A stretch of 35,771 nt of DNA, from contig NZ_AUGQ01000020.1 of the NCBI RefSeq assembly GCF_000422745.1, forward strand, positions 1 to 35,771, written 5' to 3'. Of the stretch, positions 8,298 through 15,392 are shown piece by piece. This DNA is from Microbacterium gubbeenense DSM 15944 (lineage in GTDB: Bacteria; Actinomycetota; Actinomycetes; Actinomycetales; Microbacteriaceae). The position numbers and the translations under genes are program-made. The notes under the pieces are model-generated. The model had not been told where the DNA came from and did no database searches. It worked only from the letters and a program-made list of their open reading frames with translations. The number at the start of each line of letters is the position of its first letter. Position 1 is the stretch's first letter.

Positions 8298-9551
8298 TCA
8301 GTCGGTGGGCGCGGCGATGATCACGAGCGAGCGGTCGCCGAATCGCACGACATCGCCCGGGATCGCGCGGATCGGGGTGCGCGGCGGGATCGCGCGCGTC
8401 TGGCCCGCGCGCTCGATCTCGCATCCGTTCGTCGAGTCGAGATCGACGATCTCCACTCCGTCGTCGAGCGGGCGCGCGGACAGGTGGGTCTTCGAGATCG
8501 AGCGCGTGTCGTCGGGAATCGCGACGCGCGACACCCCCTGCGGCACGTCCTCCGCGCGGGGTGCGCGCCCGAGCACGATGAGACCGCCGACGCGCACGCG
8601 CTGGCCCGAATCGATCTCGAGTTCGTACGCCACCGCGGGGACCGGTGCGGGTGCCTGCGGCTGTGCGGCCGCCGGAGCCGGGGCGGACGGGGCGGGCGGC
8701 TGCGGCGCGGGCTGCGCGGGCGGTGCACCGCGCAGCCCGCCCGGCACACCGAGCACGACGCTCGCCTGCTCGGGTGCGGGGCCGTCGCGCCGCGGATCCG
8801 TCGTCGCACGCGCCATGCCGAGCACGCCCGAGCTGACGCGCGCGACCGGGCGGTACTCGCCGCGTTCGCTCTCGCCCGACGGGGTCGCAAGGGAGATCCG
8901 CGCCTCGCGCTCGGGAGCGGTCTCCACGCGCACGGCCTTGCGGGCGATGCGCATGCGCTTCTCGTCGTAAGGGTTCAGGCCGCGCTTGATGTCGACGAGC
9001 CACACGCCCCCCGCGTAGTCGTGCCAACCGCGGCGGCGACCCGCCGGATCCCAGAACGACGAGAGCACCATGAGCAGCGGGCCGACGACGACGATCCCCG
9101 AGGCGACGAAGACGATGAGGCGCAGCACGATCCGCCAGAATCCGGGACGTTCGAGCGTGGCGATGTTCACCGAGCGCACGCCGAAGAACGCCTTGCCGAT
9201 CGATGTGCCGCGGCGGCCGTGTGCCACGAGCTGGGCGATGCCGAGGGCGATGAGGAGCACGACGGAGACGCCCGCCATGATCGCGGCGAGCACGAATCGC
9301 GGATGGTAGATGAGGCCGTACAGGCTCACGCCGCCAGTGAGATACAGCACGATCAGCGGCATCGCAAACAGCAGCAGCGGCAGCTGGACGATCCAGAACG
9401 CGACGATGTCGACGGCGAACGCCGCCGCGCGGCGCATCATGGGAGCCCGGGTCAGGCCGAGCGATGCGGCGTACGCCGGATCCGGTCGCCCGTTGTCGTC
9501 GAGGCCCTCGATCTCGTGATCGTCCTCGTCGATCTCCCAGATCGTCGTCAC
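8298..9551 (-). CDS. RDD-family membrane protein with C-terminal FHA domain
   Basis: This 417-residue protein has an N-terminal RDD module: RRAAAFAVDIVAFW opens the first membrane helix, further hydrophobic segments follow, and GRRGTSIGKAFFGVR matches the typical RDD loop. A Pro/Ala-rich cytoplasmic linker covers about 240-305. A C-terminal FHA domain carries VLGRAPR, SISKTHLSARP and DLDSTNGCEI, the Gly-Arg, Ser-x-x-His and Thr-Asn-Gly positions that read phosphothreonine. It is probably a membrane scaffold that links the secretion ATPase to Ser/Thr phosphorylation. The GTG start at 9551 follows GGAAGGGG. It lies between the FHA regulator and the EccC-type gene on the same strand. No kinase or phosphatase gene is present in the window. 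Confidence 0.85.
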   Translation of the reverse strand: MTTIWEIDEDDHEIEGLDDNGRPDPAYAASLGLTRAPMMRRAAAFAVDIVAFWIVQLPLLLFAMPLIVLYLTGGVSLYGLIYHPRFVLAAIMAGVSVVLLIALGIAQLVAHGRRGTSIGKAFFGVRSVNIATLERPGFWRIVLRLIVFVASGIVVVGPLLMVLSSFWDPAGRRRGWHDYAGGVWLVDIKRGLNPYDEKRMRIARKAVRVETAPEREARISLATPSGESERGEYRPVARVSSGVLGMARATTDPRRDGPAPEQASVVLGVPGGLRGAPPAQPAPQPPAPSAPAPAAAQPQAPAPVPAVAYELEIDSGQRVRVGGLIVLGRAPRAEDVPQGVSRVAIPDDTRSISKTHLSARPLDDGVEIVDLDSTNGCEIERAGQTRAIPPRTPIRAIPGDVVRFGDRSLVIIAAPTD

Positions 9552-9626
9552 GCGCGCCCCTTCCGCTCCAACGATCCAGGCTACCGGCGAGACTGCTGGT
9601 CGGTGTCGGGGAGTTCTGCCCGGCGC

Positions 9627-10433
9627 TTACGCGTCGCTGTCGAGATCACCGGCATCGAGCAGCGGCAGGTCGACGCGGCTGACGAGGTGCGACGAGACGG
9701 CGTACTCGACGAGGCGCGCGCGGCGGTTCATCGCGAGCTTGCCAGGGGCGCCCCTCAGCCCCTGCACGCCCATGCGGTCGAGCTTCTCGCAGACGTGGTC
9801 GAGCTTGCGGTTGAACTTGCTCATCGACCAGCCGAGACGCTCGGCGGCCGAGGCCGACGACGGCAGGTTGCTGACCGACACGCCCTCGCGGCGCAGCATC
9901 GGCTCGGCGAGGGCCACGATCAGCTGCTTCTGCGAGGGGGTGAAGCGCACCGGCATGACCGTCGTGTCGCCGACGACCGAATCGTGCACCTGGTTCGAGA
10001 CGGCGTACGGGGCCACCTTGACCTGCAGAATGATCTCGTACGTCGTCGGGCCCGCCGTGAACACGATCGTGCTCTCCTCGAACACGATCGGCAGGCGAGC
10101 TCCGGGAGAGAGCCACGACTGCACAGCGCCGTTCGCGCTCGATACGGTGGCCGACAGCCGGGATCCGACGTTGGCGAGCCACCACATGCCGTTCGCGCAC
10201 GAGATCTCGAGGAACGTGCGGTGCAGGTAGGGGTTGTCATCGACGGCAAGGTCGCCCTCGCGCCCGATCGTGAACGAGTCGGTCGGTTCGACCGAGAAGG
10301 TCTCGCCCGAGAAATCGACGGACAGGACGCTCAAGCCGCGGCGGTGCTCGTGGCCCGGAATCGCTGTGTCGACATCGACACCGTGATCGTCGGCGGAAGG
10401 ATTCATCGGCTGGCTCATGGTGTCACCCATCAT
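9627..10433 (-). CDS. FHA-domain protein with helix-turn-helix-like C-terminal region, T7SS operon
   Basis: This 268-residue soluble protein is the first gene of the minus-strand T7SS operon. Residues about 35-135 resemble an FHA domain (FTIGREGDLAVDDNPYLHRT), with LHRTFLEI where FHA proteins usually have SRxHa. The C-terminal part (about 165-250) begins with FTPSQKQLIVALAEPMLRRE and continues with LPSSASAAERLGWSMSKFNR, which resembles a winged helix-turn-helix. It may connect phosphorylation to transcription or to assembly of the machinery. Two starts are possible: ATG at 10433 (after GGGTGA) and ATG at 10418 (after GGTGA). I report the longer. The helix-turn-helix call is tentative. Confidence 0.75.
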   Translation of the reverse strand: MMGDTMSQPMNPSADDHGVDVDTAIPGHEHRRGLSVLSVDFSGETFSVEPTDSFTIGREGDLAVDDNPYLHRTFLEISCANGMWWLANVGSRLSATVSSANGAVQSWLSPGARLPIVFEESTIVFTAGPTTYEIILQVKVAPYAVSNQVHDSVVGDTTVMPVRFTPSQKQLIVALAEPMLRREGVSVSNLPSSASAAERLGWSMSKFNRKLDHVCEKLDRMGVQGLRGAPGKLAMNRRARLVEYAVSSHLVSRVDLPLLDAGDLDSDA

Positions 10434-10517
10434 CGCAAACTTTCACCCGAAACGGCCGAGGTGACGACGCAAGCGTTACTCGTGTACTCGGCGGCTGAGC
10501 CAGAACAGCGACCCCAT

Positions 10518-10547
10518 TTGCGTCCGCGACTCACGATCGCCTAGGTT
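10518..10547 (+). promoter_or_regulatory. candidate promoter for the TNT toxin/immunity pair
   Basis: TTGCGT (10518-10523) and TAGGTT (10542-10547) are separated by 18 bp, which would place the transcript start near 10554. That is just ahead of the GAGGGGG ribosome binding site at 10566-10572. The stretch is less GC-rich than its surroundings. No palindrome overlaps it. Confidence 0.4.
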
Positions 10548-10577
10548 ATTTCGGTCTCGAGTCGCGAGGGGGACCAC

Positions 10578-11288
10578 ATCTCAAGCATCAGACGAGCGGG
10601 CGACGATATCGTCGAGGCGCTTGACGGCGCCGTCATCCGTATGCGCCGGGCCTTCGGCGACCGTCAACGACAGCAGGCGGACCGGATCCGGGACGACGTC
10701 CGTGCGATTCGAGACAAGGACGGTTCCACCACGGCCGATGGTATCGATGCGCCGACGTCGCATCATTCGACGCCGAGCAGCGCGGGATCTTCACCCGACC
10801 ATATGGAACCGAAGCCGGAGTTCCTGGATGAGAACGGCGAGATCGATTGGTCGGGCGCGCCGCACAACGGCTACACGCTCGACGAGCATGGAAACCCGAT
10901 CAGGCACGAGCACGTGCCGCAGGCCGGCGATCGCTTTGACCGGTACGGGGATCCGAATGGACGCTACGTCTCACCGGTCCCGGAGGAGGGTTCCTTTCCA
11001 TACGAGACGCGCTCGCTTCCGTATGCCGAGAACCCCAACGCCTACCACGAGTACGAGTGGACGCGCTCGCCCGCGGACATCCACGACGTGTACGACGAGC
11101 TCGACGGCCCGACGCGAAACGCGCTCGACGCGATGCTCACGAAGTACGGGCTCGACCTGTCCGACCTCGACCATGTGCTCCGCGGCGAGGCCGCGGCCGC
11201 GTTCGATCAGCCGGGCGGCGCCACTCAAGACATGTTGCCGACCACGGTCGAGATGCTCCGTAAACTTGGGTTGATCCGGGAGGTATGA
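10578..11288 (+). CDS. T7SS-associated toxin with TNT (NAD+ glycohydrolase) domain; probable ATC start
   Basis: This 236-residue protein ends in a domain resembling tuberculosis necrotizing toxin (TNT), which destroys NAD+. It contains GDRFDRYGDPNGRYVSPVPE (about 117-136), ETRSLPY, AYHEYEW and, near the end, FDQPGGATQ with MLPTTVEMLRKLGLI. The DRYG Arg, RSLP Arg, YH His and GGATQ Gln fit conserved TNT positions. About 35-40 extra residues, probably helical, sit between the His and Gln motifs. The N-terminal helix (IRRAGDDIVEALDGAVIRMR) is shared with the toxin at 138-794. Homology and the ribosome binding site GAGGGGG (10566-10572) put the start at ATC 10578. The frame has no ATG, GTG or TTG between a stop at 10542 and ATG 10641, and starting at 10641 would remove the shared helix. 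Confidence 0.75.
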   Translation: MSSIRRAGDDIVEALDGAVIRMRRAFGDRQRQQADRIRDDVRAIRDKDGSTTADGIDAPTSHHSTPSSAGSSPDHMEPKPEFLDENGEIDWSGAPHNGYTLDEHGNPIRHEHVPQAGDRFDRYGDPNGRYVSPVPEEGSFPYETRSLPYAENPNAYHEYEWTRSPADIHDVYDELDGPTRNALDAMLTKYGLDLSDLDHVLRGEAAAAFDQPGGATQDMLPTTVEMLRKLGLIREV

Positions 11289-11554
11289 CAATGACCATCG
11301 ACGAACTGACGCGCATCATTCGAGATGAGCACCTCAGCACGCCTGTGCTGTACGGTCACGGTCCTCTCGTGATGGACGCGGTCGTGCTCGAGCGCGACGG
11401 AGATCGGTTGCGCGCTTTCATCTCGGACGAGCGCGGTCACGTGATGGGGCGCACTGAGGCGTTCTTCGACGACGAATCAGCCGCGCTCGACTACGTGCTC
11501 GTCAAGCTGCGGCAGGACAAGACGATGCGCGACGCGTTCGCGCGCCTCGCGTAA
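11285..11554 (+). CDS. probable immunity protein for the TNT-type toxin
   Basis: This 89-residue acidic protein (MTMTIDELTRIIRDEHLSTP..., ending in a Lys/Arg/Ala-rich helix) has no signal peptide or membrane segment. Its ATG overlaps the toxin stop codon (ATGA, 11285-11288) with GGGAGG just upstream, so toxin and antidote are made in a coupled way. TNT toxins are known to be paired with a cytoplasmic antitoxin (IFT in M. tuberculosis). I do not see clear similarity to that protein, so the role rests on position, size and coupling. An in-frame ATG at 11291 is an alternative start. Confidence 0.6.
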   Translation: MTMTIDELTRIIRDEHLSTPVLYGHGPLVMDAVVLERDGDRLRAFISDERGHVMGRTEAFFDDESAALDYVLVKLRQDKTMRDAFARLA

Positions 11555-11589
11555 CGGCCTGCGCATTCCTTCGCCCCGTGATGCGGGGG

Positions 11590-11946
11590 TCAGTGCCCGG
11601 CGCGACCCTGAGGATCATCGGCCGCCTCGTCGCCGCTAGCGGCGCCTTCGCCGCCAGCTTCGCCGTCGTCGTACGACTGCAGCACGCCCCGGTCGTGCGA
11701 CTTCGCGACTTCCTTCGGGTCGACGACGAGCAGCAGCAGCGCGAGCGACAGCACGCAGACAATGAATACGATTCCCGCGACGATCGCCGCCAATCGCCAC
11801 GCCGAGCCGACGGTTTCGCTGCCCCCGTCGGCGAACGCCCCCATCGACATCGCGGTCACGAACCCTGCGAACAGCGCCGCGACGAACGACCAGCCGAGCA
11901 GGTGCACAGGCTTCATGAGGTCGCGGCGGGTGAGCTTGTCGGTCAT
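11590..11946 (-). CDS. small two-helix membrane protein of unknown function
   Basis: This 118-residue protein has a basic N-terminus (MTDKLTRRDLMKP), two hydrophobic segments (about 17-37 and 50-75, the second ending IVCVLSLALLLLVVD) and an acidic, Gly/Ala-rich cytoplasmic tail. Its ATG overlaps the stop of the preceding membrane protein gene (ATGA, 11946-11943), so the two are coupled and may form a complex. I do not recognise a family. It is convergent with the TNT immunity gene, with 35 bp between them that contain only a weak 5-bp GC hairpin (11574-11588). Confidence 0.75.
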   Translation of the reverse strand: MTDKLTRRDLMKPVHLLGWSFVAALFAGFVTAMSMGAFADGGSETVGSAWRLAAIVAGIVFIVCVLSLALLLLVVDPKEVAKSHDRGVLQSYDDGEAGGEGAASGDEAADDPQGRAGH

Positions 11947-12557
11947 GAGGCGTCCTTCGTGACCGCGGTCTGCGCGACGGCGGTCTTCTGTGCGGGTGAG
12001 AGCGCGCCGATTCCCAGGTAGACGGCGATGATGGCGGCCCAGCCGCCGAAGAGTCCGACACCGATGATCGTGCCGGTGAGGGTGAAGCTCTGGCCGGCCT
12101 CCTTGACGAAGTAGTCGAGGGAGTAGCCGGGCGACACGATCAGCGTGACGATCGCCAGCACGCACGTGAGCGCGCCGACGGTGATGCGATCGCGAGCCTC
12201 AACGGAGGTGCGATCGAGCAGCCCGGAGGCGACTTCGACGATGCCGGCGGCCGCGGCCCACACGAGCAGCGCGATGTGGAATCGCACTTCGGCGGGCCCC
12301 GGGAGCACCACGACGACGAGGATGCCGAGCGCGTACGCGAGCACGAGCGCCCAGCGCGCCGGTGTCAGTCCCCTCAGGATCATGCCGACGACGAGCACCG
12401 CGAGAGTGGCGATCAGGAACGCGAGAAAAACGAGCAGGGCGAAGTCGCCCGAGCGATCCTGCACGAAGGTCACGATCGCCGCGGCGACCGCGGCGATCGC
12501 GGCCCGCAGGATCAGCGCAAGACGCGCGGAGCGCGGCGAACTGGTGCGGGTGGGCAT
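11943..12557 (-). CDS. polytopic membrane protein of unknown function
   Basis: This 204-residue protein has about six hydrophobic segments, beginning after MPTRTSSPRSARLALILRAA. Loops are short, and a conserved-looking stretch LLDRTSVEARDRITVGALT lies between helices 4 and 5. No enzymatic motif is visible. The ATG at 12557 was chosen because AGAGGA precedes it by about 6 nt, while longer in-frame extensions lack membrane character and run into the azt region. It is coupled to the small membrane protein downstream. Confidence 0.75.
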   Translation of the reverse strand: MPTRTSSPRSARLALILRAAIAAVAAAIVTFVQDRSGDFALLVFLAFLIATLAVLVVGMILRGLTPARWALVLAYALGILVVVVLPGPAEVRFHIALLVWAAAAGIVEVASGLLDRTSVEARDRITVGALTCVLAIVTLIVSPGYSLDYFVKEAGQSFTLTGTIIGVGLFGGWAAIIAVYLGIGALSPAQKTAVAQTAVTKDAS

Positions 12558-12624
12558 GCGATTCCTCTGGCGGTCGAACGGCCCTTCCATACTATGGCCG
12601 CCGCCTGGGAGGGCGCGCCTCGTG

Positions 12625-13239
12625 TCAGGCCACCCGGCGGCCGCGCGCGAGATGCACGATGCGGTCCGCGACCGCGAGATCCTCATCGTCATGCGTGACC
12701 CAGCCGATCGCACGCCCTGCTGACGCTTCGACGGCAAGAATCTCACGCATGCGCTCGCGGCTCGCGGCGTCGAGCCCTGCCGCAGGCTCGTCGAGCAGCA
12801 GGATCTGCGCGTCGCGCGCGATGCCCTGTGCGACGAGCGCGCGCTGCCGCTGGCCGCCCGACAGCGCGTGCAACGATCGTCCGGCGAGGTCTGACATCCC
12901 GACGCGATCGAGCGCGACATCAACGGCTTGTGCGGCCTTTCGGCGCCCGACGCGCATACCCCATGTGCCCATTGCGACCGTGTCGCGCACCGTCATCGGC
13001 AGTGTCTGCGGAACCTGCGCCCGCTGCACGACCAGGGCGATATCGCCGTGACGCTCGACGTGCCCGTCGGTCGGCTGCCGAACTCCCGCGAGAACCTCGA
13101 CGAGCGTCGACTTCCCGGCACCATTCGACCCGATGATCGCCGTGATCTCTCCAGCGGGAAGCTCCGCGTCCACGCGATGGAGCACCTCAGCGCCGGCGTA
13201 CGAGCAGCACACGCCGGTGGCTCGAAGCAATGTCGTCAT
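12625..13239 (-). CDS. aztA: zinc ABC transporter ATP-binding protein (AztA-like)
   Basis: This 204-residue ATPase energises zinc import. Motifs in order: Walker A GSNGAGKST (about 34-42), Q-loop region VVQRAQVP, signature LSGGQRQRALVAQG, Walker B ILLLDEPAAGLD and switch His in VTHDD. It is short for an ABC ATPase, as metal-importer subunits of this group are. It is divergent from the permease gene at 13291 and shares the Zur-like palindrome with it. The ATG at 13239 lies after the palindrome; further in-frame ATGs up to 13275 would overlap the operator. The name rests on context with aztB, aztC and aztD-like genes. A manganese specificity cannot be excluded from this protein alone. Confidence 0.8.
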   Translation of the reverse strand: MTTLLRATGVCCSYAGAEVLHRVDAELPAGEITAIIGSNGAGKSTLVEVLAGVRQPTDGHVERHGDIALVVQRAQVPQTLPMTVRDTVAMGTWGMRVGRRKAAQAVDVALDRVGMSDLAGRSLHALSGGQRQRALVAQGIARDAQILLLDEPAAGLDAASRERMREILAVEASAGRAIGWVTHDDEDLAVADRIVHLARGRRVA

Positions 13240-13253
13240 CGGTCTATCGTAGT

Positions 13254-13268
13254 TGATAACCATTCTCA
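13254..13268. promoter_or_regulatory. Zur-like operator between aztA and aztB
   Basis: The 15-mer TGATAACCATTCTCA is an imperfect palindrome (TGATAA-N3-TTCTCA, 5 of 6 arm positions paired). It resembles the TGATAATnATTATCA-type sites of the zinc repressor Zur. It lies in the 51-bp gap between the two divergent start codons, so one bound repressor could shut off both directions when zinc is plentiful. Site identity is by eye, and the context of a zinc importer supports it. Confidence 0.65.
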
Positions 13269-13290
13269 TTCGCATGTAAGCTGGCTCCTC

Positions 13291-14196
13291 GTGTCCTGGT
13301 TCTTCTCACCCTTCGCCGCCGATTTCATGGTGCGCGCCCTCATCGGCGGCGTGCTCATCGCCGGCATCTGCGCCGTCGTGGGCACATGGGTCGTGATCCG
13401 CGGAATGGCATTCCTCGGTGAAGCCATCGGTCACGGGATGCTTCCGGGCGTCGCCCTCGCCACCCTGCTCGGGTGGCCCGCGATCGTCGGCGCCGCGGCG
13501 AGCGCGGTGGTGATGAGCGGATCGATCGGCATGCTCCAGCGCCGCGGCCGGCTGTCATACGACACCAGCATCGGCCTGCTCTTCGTCGGCATGCTCTCGC
13601 TCGGCGTCATCATCGTGTCGCACTCGGGCAGTTTCGCCACCGACGCGACCGTGATGCTGTTCGGCGATGTGCTCGCGATCGCGCCGAGCGACCTCGCGAT
13701 GCTGCTCGGCGCGCTCGTGGCGACTCTCGTCGTCGCAGCGTGGCTGCACCGATCTTTCGTCGCCGCCGCGTTCGACGCCCGCATTGCCGAGACGCTCGGC
13801 CTGCGCCCTCGCCTCGCCCACGTCGCCCTCACGGGCCTCGTCACGCTCGCGGTCGTCGCCTCCTACCAGGCGGTCGGGACCCTTCTCGTCGTCGGCATGC
13901 TCATCGCCCCGGCCGTCGCGGCGGGACGGTGGACGCGCGGGGTCGGATCAACGATGACTCTCGCGACCGCGTTCGGCGTCGCGGCCGTCGTCACCGGCCT
14001 CGTCGTCTCGTGGCATGCGGGCACCGCGGCCGGCCCGTCGATCGCGGGATCCGCTGTCGTTCTCGCCGCGGGCTCTGGTGCTGCCGCGGGCGCCGCGGAG
14101 CGATTCGCCCGCTCGCGCGCATGCCCGGCCCGTCTCGCGCGACTGCTCTCGCGCGATGCCCCGATCTCCTTTCCCGTCACAGAAAGTCGTACATGA
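13291..14196 (+). CDS. aztB: zinc ABC transporter permease (AztB-like, ABC-3 family)
   Basis: This 301-residue membrane protein has about eight to nine helices and features of ABC-3 metal permeases: FMVRALIGGVLIAGICAVVG at the N-terminus, WVVIRGMAFLGEAIGHGMLP (the FLGEAIGHG loop is the most diagnostic part), and QAVGTLLVVGMLIAPAVAA. It would form the zinc channel with the AztA-like ATPase. The GTG at 13291 is the only credible start, because the frame upstream runs through the operator and lacks ATG. The stop overlaps the next gene (ATGA, 14193-14196). Confidence 0.85.
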   Translation: MSWFFSPFAADFMVRALIGGVLIAGICAVVGTWVVIRGMAFLGEAIGHGMLPGVALATLLGWPAIVGAAASAVVMSGSIGMLQRRGRLSYDTSIGLLFVGMLSLGVIIVSHSGSFATDATVMLFGDVLAIAPSDLAMLLGALVATLVVAAWLHRSFVAAAFDARIAETLGLRPRLAHVALTGLVTLAVVASYQAVGTLLVVGMLIAPAVAAGRWTRGVGSTMTLATAFGVAAVVTGLVVSWHAGTAAGPSIAGSAVVLAAGSGAAAGAAERFARSRACPARLARLLSRDAPISFPVTESRT

Positions 14197-15392
14197 CCCG
14201 TTTCACCGCAACCCGCCGACTCGCGCTCGTTCCCGCAGTGGCGGCGATGATGCTCACCGGGTGCGCCGCCGGCCCGGCCGACGCGCCCGCCGCTGAAGCC
14301 CCCACGACCCCGCCGGCCTCCGACCACGGCGCACATGCGGGCGCCGCAGAGCTCGGTGAGCCGCAAACGTCGATCCTCTCGATCTCGACCGATGGCGAGG
14401 CCACGGTGCTCGACTTGCTCACCGAAGAGGAGACCGCCGTCGGATCCGCGCACGCACCCTCCGCGATCGCGAGCGACGGCCGATACGGATTCCTGACCAC
14501 CGCCGACGGCGTCGACATTGTCGACGGCGGAGCGTGGAGCTGGGACCACGGCGATCACTTCCACTTCTATCGCGGCGAGCCGGCCGTCGCCGGCTCCGTG
14601 CCGGGCGAGGGCCCCGTCGTGGTCGCCACGCCGCCGCTGTCGACCCGAGGGGCGACCGGGCTGTTCTTCTCTGACGGTGTCGCGGTCGCGATCGATATGG
14701 CCGCGCTCGACGACGGCGAGCTTACCGAGTGGTTCCGCATCGACACGGGCGCCGAATCAGGTGTCGTCGCGCCGGCGGGCAACCATGCGATCGTCGCGGC
14801 GGCGGGCACGGCGACCGTCTACGACGACACCGGCGAGGAAACTGGCGAGACCGTCGACTGTGCGGATCCGTCGGGCGCGATCGCGACGCGCGTCGGCACG
14901 GTGATCGGGTGCGCCGACGGCGCCCTGCTCGCGACCGCTGATGCGGGGCCCGTCGAGCTCGAGCGGATCCCGTACCCTGACGACGCGCCGCGCGCGGCGG
15001 CCTTCGGCGGCCGCGAGGGCCGCCCCACCGTAGCCGCGCTCTCCGGGGAGAACGCGTTCTGGCTGCTCGACACCCGCTCGCGCAGCTGGAGCCGAACGGA
15101 GGTCGACGCATCGCTCATCGACGTCGTGGCGGCCGATGACAACGACGGAAACGTCGTCGCGATCGACGCCGAAGGACGCGTGCGCGTATTCGGCGCCGAC
15201 GGAACCGACCGCGGTTCGACCGAGCCGATCGCCGACGAGGATTCAACCCTCGTCGTCGACACCCAGCGCGCCTACGTATCGGTGCCGTCGGCAGGCACGG
15301 TCTACGAGATCGACTACGCCGACAACGCGCGCATCGCTCGCGAGCTCGTCCCCGAGGCCGGGCTCGCCGTATCGACGGTGGTGGGACGATGA
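14193..15392 (+). CDS. aztD: AztD-like zinc-handling lipoprotein, first copy
   Basis: This 399-residue protein starts with a lipoprotein signal (lipobox LTGC, Cys24) and a His-containing linker (SDHGAHAG). The rest is a chain of short strands of beta-propeller type, as in AztD, a periplasmic metallochaperone that passes zinc to the binding protein AztC. Residues near 118-128 read WSWDHGDHFHFYRGEP, the His-rich motif I associate with AztD. Later positions where the second copy has His (HHG, EIHGEG) read ESG and DPSGAI here. It is coupled by 4-nt ATGA overlaps to aztB upstream and aztC downstream. It may hold or sense zinc at the cell surface. Confidence 0.7.
   Translation: MTRFTATRRLALVPAVAAMMLTGCAAGPADAPAAEAPTTPPASDHGAHAGAAELGEPQTSILSISTDGEATVLDLLTEEETAVGSAHAPSAIASDGRYGFLTTADGVDIVDGGAWSWDHGDHFHFYRGEPAVAGSVPGEGPVVVATPPLSTRGATGLFFSDGVAVAIDMAALDDGELTEWFRIDTGAESGVVAPAGNHAIVAAAGTATVYDDTGEETGETVDCADPSGAIATRVGTVIGCADGALLATADAGPVELERIPYPDDAPRAAAFGGREGRPTVAALSGENAFWLLDTRSRSWSRTEVDASLIDVVAADDNDGNVVAIDAEGRVRVFGADGTDRGSTEPIADEDSTLVVDTQRAYVSVPSAGTVYEIDYADNARIARELVPEAGLAVSTVVGR

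Noticed and set aside
7755..10544. A 929-codon plus-strand open frame across the FHA and RDD genes
   Set aside because: It crosses three minus-strand genes with known domains and has no start signal.
11574..11588. Small hairpin CCCCG-TGATG-CGGGG between convergent genes as a terminator
   Set aside because: The stem is only 5 bp with no T-run, too weak to call.
12928..13290. Upstream extension of the aztB frame
   Set aside because: It runs antisense to aztA and through the Zur-like site. Permease similarity begins only after GTG 13291.
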